The notes under the pieces are model-generated. The model saw nothing but the letters and a program-made list of their open reading frames with translations. It was not told the origin of the DNA and made no database searches. This document shows, in pieces, positions 1 through 8,904 of a DNA stretch of 64,000 nt (position 1 is the first letter of the stretch; each line of letters begins with the position of its first letter). A program made the translations under genes and the position numbers. Origin of the DNA: Streptomyces sp. DvalAA-43 (GTDB taxonomy: Bacteria; Actinomycetota; Actinomycetes; Streptomycetales; Streptomycetaceae); NCBI RefSeq assembly GCF_900091725.1, contig NZ_FMBW01000040.1, forward strand, positions 371,622 through 435,621, read 5' to 3'.

Positions 1-1376
1 GGCTCCTCGTGGAGCTGCTCCAGGGCGTGGAGCAGCCAGGTGCGGGTGTACGGGTGGGCCAGCACCTCGTCCAGGCCGCGGGCGCCCTCCTCGGACGCCT
101 CGACGGCGGCGGCCAGCTCCCATGCCTCCGCCCACCGCTCCCCGCCGCGCCCTTCGAGGTCGGCGTTCAGCCGGGCCAGCAGCATCCGGGTGAGGTCGCG
201 CTGGGAGGCGGCCAGTTCGTCCGGCTCGGTCACCTCGGGCGCGGCCAGGGACGCCGCCGTGCGCGCCTCGATGCCACGCACCATGGCGGCCAGGTCGGCG
301 CAGTACACGGACGGGTTGTCGAAGGCCCCGGACGGCCCGGTGGAGCGGTACCGGTGGGTGTAGAGGCCGCCGCCACACGAGCGCACGACGGGGCAGCGGC
401 GGCAGGTCTCGCTGACGCCTGCCAGCCCGAGCTGACGGGCCCGTACCCCCGGATGGGCCGCGACCTCGTCGAAGGTGTGGGTGAAGACGTCGAACCCGGT
501 GGCCGCCGCACCCTCGTAGGCGCTCTTCAGCGAGTCGACCTGCTCCAGCTGGCCGTCGGTCTCGACGACGACGAGGTCGGTCGGGGCGAGCCCCAGGGAC
601 TCGGTGAGGCTGGGGCCGCCGCTCAGCGTGGACTGCACCGAGGAGAAGAGCCGCACCGGCACCGGGCGCCCCTGCTCCTGCCAGCGGTCGAAGACCGCGA
701 GGAGCCAGTCGGCGTAGGCGGTGGGCGACCCGTCCGGGCGGGGCGGCGGATCGTCCCAGGTGGCGTGCGGCAGCAGGAAGTCGATGAGCGGCGGGTCGAG
801 CTCGGTGAGCGCGTCGAGGACCGCGCGCGGGTCGTTCTCGATGTCGATGGTGCACAGGAGCCCGAGATCGAGGTGGCGGTAACGCTCCTGCCGGAGCAGT
901 TCCACGGCCTTGAGGACCAGGGGGTGGCTGCTGCGCCCGTCGGCGTAGCGGCGGTGCCGGTCGTTGGCGGCCCGGTCGCCGTCGAGGGAGATGCCGACCC
1001 TGACGCCGAACTCGTCGAAGAGGTCGAGATACCGGGGACTGAGCTGGAGTCCATTGGTGTGGATACGGAGATCGAGCTCCGCGACGCCGTCGAAGGCGGA
1101 GGTCAGCACTTCGCAGACGCGCCGCAATCGGGCGGGCCCCGCCAGTAGAGGCTCCCCTCCGTGCAGGATCACTGACACGGAGGGCAGTGCATGTGCCTTG
1201 GCATGCTCGGCCAAACGCTGAGCAGTCCGGAAAATGACATCATCAGAGATTGTCCTGGGACGGGTACGCCAGCTCTGATCTGCATGTTCGTAGACATAGC
1301 AGTGGTCACAGGCAAGATCACACCTGCTGTGAACCTTGAGAACGACTTCGCGGAAAGGGACCAGGGGTCCTGTCAT
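1..1376 (-). CDS. fxsB: FxsB-family radical SAM/SPASM cyclophane synthase (partial)
   Basis: Reading frame is open from an ATG at 1376 to the window edge, giving 458 residues without the C-terminus. The radical SAM cluster motif is CDLACDHC (Cys19, Cys23, Cys26), followed by HGGEPLL and a LRIHTNGLQLS strand. A SPASM region appears near residues 345-365 (CRRCPVVRSCGGG). Family knowledge: FxsB enzymes install a three-residue cyclophane on the Phe-x-Ser motif of FxsA precursors, using SAM and [4Fe-4S] clusters. The precursor gene lies 67 bp upstream on the same strand (1444-1611). What lies downstream (commonly fxsC or fxsT) is outside the window. The antisense open frames over this gene are shadows. 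Confidence 0.93.
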   Translation of the reverse strand, partial: MTGPLVPFREVVLKVHSRCDLACDHCYVYEHADQSWRTRPRTISDDVIFRTAQRLAEHAKAHALPSVSVILHGGEPLLAGPARLRRVCEVLTSAFDGVAELDLRIHTNGLQLSPRYLDLFDEFGVRVGISLDGDRAANDRHRRYADGRSSHPLVLKAVELLRQERYRHLDLGLLCTIDIENDPRAVLDALTELDPPLIDFLLPHATWDDPPPRPDGSPTAYADWLLAVFDRWQEQGRPVPVRLFSSVQSTLSGGPSLTESLGLAPTDLVVVETDGQLEQVDSLKSAYEGAAATGFDVFTHTFDEVAAHPGVRARQLGLAGVSETCRRCPVVRSCGGGLYTHRYRSTGPSGAFDNPSVYCADLAAMVRGIEARTAASLAAPEVTEPDELAASQRDLTRMLLARLNADLEGRGGERWAEAWELAAAVEASEEGARGLDEVLAHPYTRTWLLHALEQLHEE

Positions 1377-1443
1377 TCCACCAGTCTAGCCAGCCCGAAG
1401 GGGTGCTCGGAGCTTCGGTTCGAGAGGGTTTCGGCGCGTTGTT

Positions 1444-1611
1444 TCAGAGCGCCGAGTTGAAGGTCGATGCCTGGGTGCGGCGACCGGCCGATGCGGCATG
1501 CACGCGGCCGAGCCTCCGGGCGGCAGCGGCACCGCGGACGTCGATCTCGGCGAGCGGCACACGGTTCTTCTTCGCAACGGCGAAGGAGGGAGAGGATTCA
1601 GAGGTGTTCAC
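1444..1611 (-). CDS. fxsA: FxSxx-COOH RiPP precursor peptide (FxsA)
   Basis: A 55-residue peptide starting at GTG 1611, with AAGGA five bases upstream. It ends FNSAL-COOH, matching the FxSxx C-terminal signature of FxsA precursors; the predicted crosslink joins the Phe51 ring to the Ser53 side chain. The body is basic and Ala-rich, with a NRVPLAEIDVRG segment typical of an rSAM leader. The radical SAM gene fxsB begins 67 bp downstream on the same strand, so the two probably form one transcript. Recognition rests on the C-terminal motif plus its neighbour, not on length. Product, export and activity cannot be read from the sequence. Confidence 0.87.
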   Translation of the reverse strand: MNTSESSPSFAVAKKNRVPLAEIDVRGAAAARRLGRVHAASAGRRTQASTFNSAL

Positions 1612-1837
1612 GGCCGTCCTTGAGGGGATTTGTTCCGATGGAATGGTTCCGGACAGGAATGCAGCAACGGTATCTGCACCATTGCAGTGTCCGGCGGCAC
1701 GACTTTACTCTCATGGCCTCGGTTGGCAACTGAGGCCGGGCACTTGGAACAAGAGCGTCACACAGGGCCGCCCCGAATCGAACGGAACTATCGATTCCGC
1801 CATTGAGGTGACGACATAACCGCAGACGGGAGTGAAC

Positions 1838-2764
1838 ATGACGGCGCTTCCCGGGCCGCTCCAGAGCATGGTCTTCAGGAACGCCGACCTTCCGGCGCTC
1901 TTCCACCACACGGACGGGATCGCCGTCGCACGGCAGCGGGAGGCCGTGAACACCACCCGCGTTCAGCTGATCCTCCTGGTCACAGGGGCCGTACCGGCCG
2001 CGCTCCCCTGGCATGCCGAGGTGGCTGACACGTTTCAACTCACCGATGCAGTCGGCGCGTTGGCCTACCTGGGTGTCCTGATCACGACGTACCTCTCGGC
2101 CCGGCGCAAAGCAAAGTCGCATTGGCAACTCAACCGCTCGGCGGCAGAGTTCATCAAGTCGATGTGCTGGCGTTACTCGGTGCACGGATCGCCGTTCGAC
2201 AGCAGCACCCCGCACCCGGAGGCGGTGTTCGCCAATCGGCTCGAAGAGGGCCTTCAGGAGCTCCGCAAAGTGGGGTGGGCCGACCCTCGCGACCTGACGG
2301 CGGATTCGGGCGGGCTCATCACCGCCTCGATGCGCGAGTTGCGGGAGAAGGCGTTCACCGTACGCAAGGAGACCTATGTACGGGACCGGCTCATCGAGCA
2401 GCGGAGTTGGTACCGCAGGCGTCAGGAGGTCTCCCGGCGGGCGACCCTGGTCTGGTCGACCACCATCGGCGCGCTGACCGCGCTCGCCCTGGTGTTCGCC
2501 GTACTGAGGACCTTCTCCGCCACCCAGTCCTTCGCCCTGACGGGCGTGCTGTCGGCCGCGGCGGCCGCCTGTCTGGCGTGGAGCGAGATGCGCCGTCACC
2601 ATCCGCTGATCTCTGCCCACTCACTGGTGGAGCAGGATCTGGAGGCGATGCAGGTGGCGATGGAGACCACCCTGACGGAGCGCCAGTGGCCGGGGGCGGT
2701 GTTCGAGACCGAGCGGATCGTCTCCCCGCAGCACACCGACTGGCTGGCCCGGCACCAGATGTGA
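1838..2764 (+). CDS. SLATT-type (DUF4231-like) membrane effector protein
   Basis: 308 residues from ATG 1838 (GGGAG lies six bases upstream; GTG 1832 is an alternative). Two hydrophobic helices lie near residues 42-58 and 68-87, each followed by basic residues, and a second pair near 203-223 and 231-248, with a charged, helical linker rich in Arg and Glu between. This double 2-TM layout matches the SMODS/SLOG-associated two-TM effector (SLATT) families 3 and 1. Family knowledge: SLATT proteins are proposed pore-forming effectors activated by nucleotide signals. The convergent neighbour 23 bp away encodes a SLOG-type protein, the expected partner. It lies divergent from fxsA. Assignment is from architecture and pattern memory only. 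Confidence 0.72.
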   Translation: MTALPGPLQSMVFRNADLPALFHHTDGIAVARQREAVNTTRVQLILLVTGAVPAALPWHAEVADTFQLTDAVGALAYLGVLITTYLSARRKAKSHWQLNRSAAEFIKSMCWRYSVHGSPFDSSTPHPEAVFANRLEEGLQELRKVGWADPRDLTADSGGLITASMRELREKAFTVRKETYVRDRLIEQRSWYRRRQEVSRRATLVWSTTIGALTALALVFAVLRTFSATQSFALTGVLSAAAAACLAWSEMRRHHPLISAHSLVEQDLEAMQVAMETTLTERQWPGAVFETERIVSPQHTDWLARHQM

Positions 2765-2787
2765 CGACGCAGCAACACCGTGGGGTG

Positions 2788-3267
2788 TCAGCCCCGCTCC
2801 ACGCCCTCGCGCCAGATCACCGTGACCGGGCGGCCCAGGCTCCGGGCGTAGGTCACGATGTCGCCCGTGCCGCCGAGGCCCCGGGCGGGCCGGCCGTCCC
2901 ACACCGCGAGCAGCCGGTCGCAGTGGTCGGCGATGTACGCGCCCGCCGCGTAGTACGCCTCGTCGGTGGAGTGCGGGTAGCCCAGCCGGACCTCCCGGGC
3001 CGCGCGGCCCTTGAGGGCCCGGTAGCGGGCGAGTTCGGCCGCGTCGGCGAAGCAGGACTCGTAGTCGCCGCTGGGGATGACCACGGTCAGGTCCGCGCCG
3101 TGTGCCAGCGCGAGATCGGCGAAGAGCTGATCCGCTCCCACGGCCAGGCTGGAGAGGGCCTCCAGGGAGCCTTCGAGGCCACAGAGGGCCGCCCGTAACC
3201 CCGCGAGCACATGGGCGTGGGCCTCCTGCGGGATGGTGCGATGACCGGTCACTCCGATGCGTTTCAC
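2788..3267 (-). CDS. SLOG-type Rossmann-fold nucleotide-sensing protein
   Basis: 159 residues from GTG 3267. The N-terminus is KRIGVTGHR, a glycine-rich loop after the first strand, followed by GADQLFADLA, VVIPSGDY and a C-terminal WDGRPARGLGGTGD segment; this is the pattern of the SMF/DprA-LOG (SLOG) superfamily. A longer frame to 3369 exists, but its extra residues are low-complexity and precede the conserved first strand, so the shorter start is preferred. Family knowledge: SLOG domains bind or process nucleotide-derived ligands and pair with SLATT effectors. The gene converges with the SLATT gene at 1838-2764. Enzymatic activity is not established. Confidence 0.7.
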   Translation of the reverse strand: MKRIGVTGHRTIPQEAHAHVLAGLRAALCGLEGSLEALSSLAVGADQLFADLALAHGADLTVVIPSGDYESCFADAAELARYRALKGRAAREVRLGYPHSTDEAYYAAGAYIADHCDRLLAVWDGRPARGLGGTGDIVTYARSLGRPVTVIWREGVERG

Positions 3268-3397
3268 GGACCTGGAACCCCCTGAGGTGTCTGCCGGGGG
3301 CCCGGAAGGCATTGCTCCGGTTGGCACAGCGTCCGCCCCCGATGCTCCTGCGTGACCGGCCTGCCCCACATCCTCTCAAAAGCCGCGGGGTGAGCGG

Positions 3398-3428
3398 GAG
3401 CCCCCGCCCGGGATTCGGACGGGGGCTC
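3398..3428 (-). terminator. Hairpin terminator of the streptogrisin gene
   Basis: Perfect nine-base arms GAGCCCCCG (3398-3406) and CGGGGGCTC (3420-3428) lie 50 bp beyond the protease stop codon. No T-run is present, which is usual for GC-rich actinobacterial terminators. Confidence 0.7.
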
Positions 3429-3477
3429 TGGCTCGGTCGGCCGCTTGTTCGAGGGCCGGAGCGGGGGTGCCGGGGTG

Positions 3478-4377
3478 TCAGTAGATGCTGACCCCGTACG
3501 CGCTGAGCGCCTCGGTGACCGGCTGGAAGTACGTGACGCCGCCGGAGGAGCAGTCACCGCTACCGCCGGAGGTCAGGCCGATCGCCTTGGAGCCGGAGTA
3601 GAGCGGGCCGCCCGAGTCGCCGGGCTCCGCGCAGACGTTGGTCTTGATCATTCCGTAGACGATGTCGCCGTTGCCGTAGTTGACCGTCGCGTTGAGGCCC
3701 GTGACCGAGCCGCCGTGGGTGCCGGTGGTCGAGCCGCGGCGGGTGACGGACATGCCGACCGTGGCATCGGCCGCGCCGGTGATGTCGACGCTGCCGACGG
3801 TGCCCTCGTGGGAGACCGCGGCGTTGTCGTACCTGACCAGGCCGTAGTCGTTGGTCGGGAAGCTGGAGCCGACCGTCGGACCGATGCTGGTCGAGTTCGA
3901 CGAGTTGGTGTACCAGGGCGGGTTGCCGTCGGTGCAGTGACCGGCGGTCAGGAAGTAGTAGGTGCTGCCGCTGCGGACGTTGAAGCCGAGGGAGCAGCGC
4001 CAGCCGGGGGCGTAGATCGCGTCACCGCCGGAGAGCAGTTTGCTGATCGTCCCGGTGGTGCGTTCGATCTTCAGGGCGCCGGCGTTGGCTCCGGCGGACT
4101 GCTTGATCTGTTCGATCTCGGCGTTCGAGACCGTGCGGTCGGCGGTGACCACGAGCTTCTTGGACACCGGGTCGACATTCCACGCGGTGCCCGCCACATC
4201 GGCGCCGAGCACGGCGTCGCTCGCGGCGGACAGCTGCGAGGCACTGAAGGTGGGGTTGCTGTCGGCCTGGGCGCTGGGGACGGCCAGTGCGGCGACGGCG
4301 ACGAGGCCCGCTGCGATGGCTACGGTCCTGGTGCGTCTGGCGGTGGTGCCGAGGGGGGTGGTGCGCTTGATCCTCAC
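3478..4377 (-). CDS. sprB: Streptogrisin B-like secreted serine protease (S1 family)
   Basis: 299-residue prepro-protease, the same length as I recall for streptogrisin B. GTG 4377 is preceded by GGGAGG eight bases upstream; the longer frame to 4476 lacks such a site. Residues 1-38 form a signal peptide ending AQA, then a pro-region (alpha-lytic protease propeptide type), then a mature chymotrypsin-like domain beginning near LSGGDAIY. The catalytic triad is visible as TAGHC, NDYGLV and GDSGGP, with disulfide-forming Cys around each. It should be secreted and self-process at the Leu-Leu junction. It stands alone between two hairpins. Substrate preference for large hydrophobic residues is inferred from the streptogrisin family. 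Confidence 0.95.
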   Translation of the reverse strand: MRIKRTTPLGTTARRTRTVAIAAGLVAVAALAVPSAQADSNPTFSASQLSAASDAVLGADVAGTAWNVDPVSKKLVVTADRTVSNAEIEQIKQSAGANAGALKIERTTGTISKLLSGGDAIYAPGWRCSLGFNVRSGSTYYFLTAGHCTDGNPPWYTNSSNSTSIGPTVGSSFPTNDYGLVRYDNAAVSHEGTVGSVDITGAADATVGMSVTRRGSTTGTHGGSVTGLNATVNYGNGDIVYGMIKTNVCAEPGDSGGPLYSGSKAIGLTSGGSGDCSSGGVTYFQPVTEALSAYGVSIY

Positions 4378-4571
4378 TTTTCGTTCCTCCCGAGGGAAGT
4401 CGGGGGTCCGCCTGTGGGGTGGTCGGACCCGTGAGGCGCAGTCATTCGCACGGCCGTGCGCCCGCGATGCGAGCATGCCGTGTTCCTGACAAGCGCTGCT
4501 CGGGAGTATTCAAGGCGTCAACTTGTGGCGCAAGAGGGCCCTCTGGCCCGAACTTGCCGTGCCGCACGGGA

Positions 4572-4605
4572 ACGGCCCCGGTGCCGCAGGGGCTGCCGGG
4601 GCCGT
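4572..4605 (-). terminator. Hairpin terminator at the end of the monooxygenase/ABC operon
   Basis: Arms ACGGCCCCGG (4572-4581) and CCGGGGCCGT (4596-4605) sit 26 bp past the DUF1684 stop codon. It is the only strong hairpin in the 4378-4630 gap and would end the long minus-strand operon. Confidence 0.65.
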
Positions 4606-4630
4606 GGTCCCGTACGGATACGGCGGCGCG

Positions 4631-5446
4631 TCAGGCGTCGACGCGGTTGCGCTCCCCCGCCTCGACGGCGAGGGGAAGGGTGTTGCCGGGCGGCGGGAAG
4701 GGGCAGATGAAGTGGTCCGCGAAGGCGCACGGCGGCAGCAGCGCGCGGTTGAAATCGACCGTCACGCCGCCGTCCTCGGCGGGTGCCGAGGGCCGCAGGA
4801 ACCGGAAGCGGTAGCTGCTGCTTCCGCTGGTGGCATCGGCGAAGACCGCCCAGAGCGAACCGTCGGGCTCCACCGCGACCTGGAGCGTGTGCTCCGCGCC
4901 GTCGGCCTCGAAGGCGATCTCACCGGCGAGTCCGAGACCCCGCTCGACCCCGTCGGCGTTCTCGACCCGGACCGTACGGGCGCTGTCGTACGGGCGGAAG
5001 GTGCCGGGGAGCACCCAGCGGGCGTCGTACGGGGTGGCGTCGATGGCCCGGAAGGCGCGTCGCGCCGCGGAGTCCGGGTCGAAGTCCCGTACCGCCCAGA
5101 GCCCTTCGCGGCTCAGCACGACCAGCCGCCGCTCGCCGTGCGCGACGCGGGACCCGCCGATCGGGGCGCGGTCGGCGGAGAGGCGGACCTGGCCGGTGAA
5201 GGGCTCGCCGTCGACGGTCAGCCCGTCCGCGGCGGATGCGGTGAGCACCAGCTCGTCGCCGTCCTGCCGCCACTGCCCGGGTACCCCGGGGATCCGGCCC
5301 TCCGGGTGGTCGGAGAGCCAGTGGGTGCCGGTCAGGGAGAGCGGCCCGTAGGGGCCCGCGACCGTGGCGGTGCGCTCCTCGTGCCAGTGCTTCCAGTCCT
5401 GTGCCGCCTGCTCGGATCCGTGCGGCTGCGGTGCGTCCGTGCTCAT
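4631..5446 (-). CDS. DUF1684 family protein
   Basis: 271 residues from ATG 5446, with AAAGG about nine bases upstream. The N-terminus (DWKHWHEERTATVAGPYGPL then LTGTHWLS) and the C-terminal VTVDFNRALLPPCAFADHF, ICPFPPPGN and LPLAVEAGE segments are the conserved core of the DUF1684 family, whose biochemical role is unknown. There is no signal peptide or membrane helix, so it is probably cytoplasmic. It is the last gene of the monooxygenase/ABC operon, four bases after the upstream stop, and may act on the products of those oxygenases. Function is not assigned. Confidence 0.85.
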   Translation of the reverse strand: MSTDAPQPHGSEQAAQDWKHWHEERTATVAGPYGPLSLTGTHWLSDHPEGRIPGVPGQWRQDGDELVLTASAADGLTVDGEPFTGQVRLSADRAPIGGSRVAHGERRLVVLSREGLWAVRDFDPDSAARRAFRAIDATPYDARWVLPGTFRPYDSARTVRVENADGVERGLGLAGEIAFEADGAEHTLQVAVEPDGSLWAVFADATSGSSSYRFRFLRPSAPAEDGGVTVDFNRALLPPCAFADHFICPFPPPGNTLPLAVEAGERNRVDA

Positions 5447-5450
5447 GCGA

Positions 5451-6752
5451 TCAACCTTTCCATACCGGCTCGGCGAGGCCGAGATGCGACCGCAGTGTGG
5501 GACCGGTGTATGCGGAGCGGAACACCCCGCGCTCCCGGAGGAGCGGGACGACCAGGTCGACGAAGTCGTCCAGCCCGCCCGGGGTGAGGTGCGGTACGAG
5601 GATGAATCCGTCGGCGGCCCCGGCGGCGACGAACTCGGTGAGCCGCTCCGCGACCGTCCGCGGGCTGCCGATGAAGGACTGCCGGCCGGTCGTCTCGATG
5701 ACGGTCTGCCGGATGGACAGCCCCTTCTCCTCGGACAGCGCCCGCCAGCGCGCCGCGACGGCGAAGGGGTCGCCGTGCCTGACCCGGCCCTGGACCAGCG
5801 AGGATTCGGGGTCCGGGTCGATCTCGGGCAGCGGCCCGTCGGGGTCGTAGGAGGAGAGGTCGCGGCCCCAGACCTGTTCCAGGGCCAGCAGCGCGTTCTG
5901 CGGGGAGACCTGCTGGAGCCGGATCCCGGCCGCCCGCTCCTGGGCGTCGGCATCGCTGTCGCCGAGTACGAAGGTGACCCCGGGCATGATCTTCAGCTCG
6001 TCGGGTTCCCGGCCGTACCTCGCCAGCCGTGCCTTGACGTCGGCGTAGAAGGCCCGGCCCTCCTCCAGGGTGCCGTGCCGGGTGAAGACGACATCGGCGG
6101 TGGACGCGGCGAACTCACGGCCCTCGGGGGAGTCCCCGGCCTGGATGACGACCGGATGGCCCTGCGGGGAGCGCGGGACGGTGAACTCGCCCTCGATGGC
6201 GAAGTGCTGCCCCTGGTGGCGGAAGGGGCGCGGGGTGCCGTCGGGGGTCCAGGCATCCCACAGCTCGCGGGCGGTGGCCACGAACTCGGCGGCCCTGGTG
6301 TACCGGTCGGCGCGGTCGAGATAGCCGCCGCGCCGGAAGTTCTCCCCGGTGAAGGCGTCGGAGGAGGTGACGACGTTCCAGGCGGCCCGGCCCTCGCTGA
6401 GGTGGTCGAGGGTGGCGAGGCGGCGGGCCAGTTCGTACGGCTCGTTGAAGGTGGTGTTGACGGTGGCGGCGAGGCCCAGCCGGTCGGTGACGGCCGCCAG
6501 CGCGGCCAGCACGGTGAGGGATTCGGGCCGGCCGACCACGTCCAGGTCGTGGATGCGGCCGTTGTGCTCGCGCAGCCGTAGCCCCTCGGCCAGGAAGAAG
6601 AAGTCGAACGTGCCGCGTTCCGCGGCGCGGGCGAGGTGCTCGAAGGAGGAGAAGTCGATCTGGCTCCGGGAGCGGGGGTCCGCCCAGACGGTGGTGTTGT
6701 TGACGCCCGGGAAGTGGGCGGCGAGGTGCATCTGCCTCGGTGCGGTGCTCAT
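5451..6752 (-). CDS. NtaA/SnaA/DszA-type FMN-dependent monooxygenase
   Basis: 433 residues from ATG 6752, which overlaps the upstream stop in an ATGA junction. The bacterial luciferase-like (LLM) fold is seen from the N-terminal AAHFPGVNNTTVWADP and FFLAEGL segments, NVVTSSDAFTGENF in the middle and a C-terminal GAADGFILVP. The FNEPYELARR and NFRRGGYLDRADRYTR motifs are typical of the NtaA/DmoA/DszA branch, which oxidises nitrilotriacetate, dimethyl sulfide or dibenzothiophene sulfone with reduced FMN. A flavin reductase is not encoded beside it. The context (a second LLM enzyme, an ABC importer and a Cys leader peptide) favours an organosulfur substrate, but that is inference. Confidence 0.9.
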   Translation of the reverse strand: MSTAPRQMHLAAHFPGVNNTTVWADPRSRSQIDFSSFEHLARAAERGTFDFFFLAEGLRLREHNGRIHDLDVVGRPESLTVLAALAAVTDRLGLAATVNTTFNEPYELARRLATLDHLSEGRAAWNVVTSSDAFTGENFRRGGYLDRADRYTRAAEFVATARELWDAWTPDGTPRPFRHQGQHFAIEGEFTVPRSPQGHPVVIQAGDSPEGREFAASTADVVFTRHGTLEEGRAFYADVKARLARYGREPDELKIMPGVTFVLGDSDADAQERAAGIRLQQVSPQNALLALEQVWGRDLSSYDPDGPLPEIDPDPESSLVQGRVRHGDPFAVAARWRALSEEKGLSIRQTVIETTGRQSFIGSPRTVAERLTEFVAAGAADGFILVPHLTPGGLDDFVDLVVPLLRERGVFRSAYTGPTLRSHLGLAEPVWKG

Positions 6753-7816
6753 GCCCGTCCTCCTTCGGGGGCGTACCGGTTGGCGGGGCGGGCCAGCCCC
6801 AGGTGCTCGCGCAGGGTGCCGCCGGGGTAGAAGGTGCGGAAGAGGCTGCGGTGCTGGAGCAGGGCCACGGTGCCGTTGACGATCCGTTCGAGGTCGCGCC
6901 CGGGGGTGATGGGCGTGAGGTGGAAGCCGTCCGCCGCTCCGCCCCGGTGCCACCGGGTGATCAGTTCGGCGAGGTCGACCGGGCCGCCCCGGTAGTACGA
7001 GCCGTCGGCGGCGAGCGGCGGTCCGCTCTCCAGCCCTGGTTCCGGGGCGGTCTCGGCGTCACCGAGGTCGACGGTGAGCGCGACCAGCACCCGGAGCGTG
7101 TCGGGGTCGCGCCCGTACGCCGCCGCGCGCCGGCGCAGATCGGTACGGGCCGCGGCGGCCTGCTCGGGGGCGGTGGCCCGGACCAGGACGACGTCCGCGT
7201 GGCGGGCCGCGGTCTCCCGGGCCGGGCCGCTCGTGCCGTCGACGACGGTGACGGGGTGCCCCTGCGGGGGCCGGGGCACGATCGCCGGGCCCCGGACGGA
7301 GAAGGCGGCGCCCTCGAAGTCGACGTAGTGCAGCTTGTCGCGGTCGATGAAGCGTCCGGTGGCGACGTCCCTGATCTCGGCGTCGTCCTCCCAGCTGTCC
7401 CACAGCCGGGCGCCCACGTCGGCGCTCTCACCGGCCTCGCGCCACAGCTCGTCGGCGGTCGCCGCCGGACGCCGGCCGAACAGCCTGGCCTCGGCCCCGG
7501 TCGTCGACACATCGACGTACCAGCCCGCCCGGCCGCGGCTCACCCAGTCCAGGGTCGCCACGGCGGACGACACGTGGAACGGCTCGGTGTGGGTGGTGGT
7601 GACGGTGGGCACCAGGCCGATCCGGCCGGTGGCGGGCGCGACCCGGGAGAGCACGGCGAGCGCGTCGGGCCCGGGTCTGGCGAAGGAGTCGCCAAGCGTG
7701 ACGAAGTCGAGGGCGCCGTGCTCGGCGAGCCGGGCGAGGCCGGTGTAGTGGCCGGGGTCGTAGCGGGGCGGACCTCCGATCTCGGCGGCCAGATGGAGGG
7801 GTGCGGTGGCAGACAT
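6749..7816 (-). CDS. LLM-class flavin-dependent oxidoreductase
   Basis: 355 residues from ATG 7816, with AGAGG eight bases upstream. Luciferase-like (alpha/beta)8 features: FVTLGDSF near residue 40, RIGLVPTVTTTHTEP at about 65, WVSRGRAGWYVDVS and a C-terminal GGAADGFHLTP. It is shorter than its downstream neighbour and belongs to a different LLM subgroup, so the pair probably performs two oxidation steps rather than being a recent duplication. Translation is coupled to the downstream monooxygenase through an ATGA overlap. The electron donor is presumably FMNH2 supplied in trans. The substrate cannot be told from the sequence. Confidence 0.87.
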   Translation of the reverse strand: MSATAPLHLAAEIGGPPRYDPGHYTGLARLAEHGALDFVTLGDSFARPGPDALAVLSRVAPATGRIGLVPTVTTTHTEPFHVSSAVATLDWVSRGRAGWYVDVSTTGAEARLFGRRPAATADELWREAGESADVGARLWDSWEDDAEIRDVATGRFIDRDKLHYVDFEGAAFSVRGPAIVPRPPQGHPVTVVDGTSGPARETAARHADVVLVRATAPEQAAAARTDLRRRAAAYGRDPDTLRVLVALTVDLGDAETAPEPGLESGPPLAADGSYYRGGPVDLAELITRWHRGGAADGFHLTPITPGRDLERIVNGTVALLQHRSLFRTFYPGGTLREHLGLARPANRYAPEGGRA

Positions 7817-7897
7817 GGGTGGTACCTCTCAAGACTCTCTGGGGGCTCTCGCGAGCCGGGCGGGACTTCGCGGACACGGCCCGGGGCTGTCGCGGGC

Positions 7898-8872
7898 TCA
7901 GTTCCCGTTCCTGGGCAGGCCGGGCGGGTTGATCTCGGACGCGGTGACGGCCTCGTCGTCGAGCCCCCAGCGCTTCAGCACCCGGGCGTACGAGCCGTCC
8001 CGCACGATGTGGTCGATGGCGGCCGCGTACGCCCCGACCAGGCCGCTGCCCTTCTTCGTGGTGGCGGCGATCTTGCCCTGGAGCCCGTCGCCCGCGCCCG
8101 ACAGCGTGCCGATGATCTCGGACTGGCCGGCCGATGCGACGTGGTAGTTGGCGGACGGGCTGGGGCCCAGATACGCGTCGATCCGGCCGGACTGGAGTGC
8201 CAGGTAGTAGTCGGTGTCCTTCTGGAAGTACGTGATCTCGACCGGTTTCCGCCCGGCCCTGACGTTCTCCTCGCTCCAGTCGACGAGGATCTTCTCCTGG
8301 TTGGTCCCGGACGAGACGGCGATCGTCCGCCCCGCCACGTCCTTCGGCCCCTTCACCTTCCAGCCGGAGCCCTTCCTGGCCTCGAAGGCGATGTTGTCGA
8401 GCCGGTAGGTCGCGAAGTCGTACTTCTCCTTGCGTTCCTCGGTGACGGTGACGTTGGAGAGCACCCCGTCGAACTTGGAGCTGTCCAGGCCGACGAAGAG
8501 GTTCTCCCAGGAGACCTGCTCGAACTGCGGTTTGAGGCCGAGCGTGTCGGCGATCAGGGTCGCCAGGTCGATCTCGGAGCCGATCCGGGTCCTGTCGTCG
8601 GTCGCGTAGAAACCGAGCGGCGGCGAGGCGTCGGCACTGGCGCCCAGCCGCAGGGTGCCCCGCTCGCGGACGGCCGCGGGCACCTTCGCCGCGATGGCGT
8701 CGACCTTCTTGCCCCTGATCCGGTGCTGGTCGGGGCCGATGTTGATGCCGGTGCCGTGCCGGCCCTCCGGCTTCACCTCGTCGGTCGCGGCGTCACCGGC
8801 ACCGCAGGCGGTGAGCAGCCCCACGGCGGTGAGGGCGGCGAGCGCGGCGGAGAGGGTGCGGCGGACGGACAC
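7898..8872 (-). CDS. Amino acid-type ABC transporter substrate-binding lipoprotein
   Basis: 324 residues from GTG 8872, chosen because GAGGAG lies seven bases upstream; a longer frame reaches ATG 8908. The N-terminus is a lipoprotein signal with lipobox LTAC (Cys near residue 23). The mature part has the family 3 periplasmic-binding layout: RERGTLRLGASADASPPLGF, then GSEIDLATLIADTLGL, then FDGVLSNVTVTEERKEKYDF, and a C-terminal lobe ending VLKRWGL. It delivers its ligand to the permeases and ATPase encoded next to it. The related protein at 13891-14835 suggests two ligands feeding one system. Confidence 0.9.
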   Translation of the reverse strand: MSVRRTLSAALAALTAVGLLTACGAGDAATDEVKPEGRHGTGINIGPDQHRIRGKKVDAIAAKVPAAVRERGTLRLGASADASPPLGFYATDDRTRIGSEIDLATLIADTLGLKPQFEQVSWENLFVGLDSSKFDGVLSNVTVTEERKEKYDFATYRLDNIAFEARKGSGWKVKGPKDVAGRTIAVSSGTNQEKILVDWSEENVRAGRKPVEITYFQKDTDYYLALQSGRIDAYLGPSPSANYHVASAGQSEIIGTLSGAGDGLQGKIAATTKKGSGLVGAYAAAIDHIVRDGSYARVLKRWGLDDEAVTASEINPPGLPRNGN

Positions 8873-8904
8873 GGGGGTACTCCTCGGAGAAGGCATGGGC
8901 CCGA

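Noticed and set aside
9..1148. Long plus-strand frame opposite fxsB
   Set aside because: It is antisense to a well-supported radical SAM gene and arises from GC-skewed codon positions.
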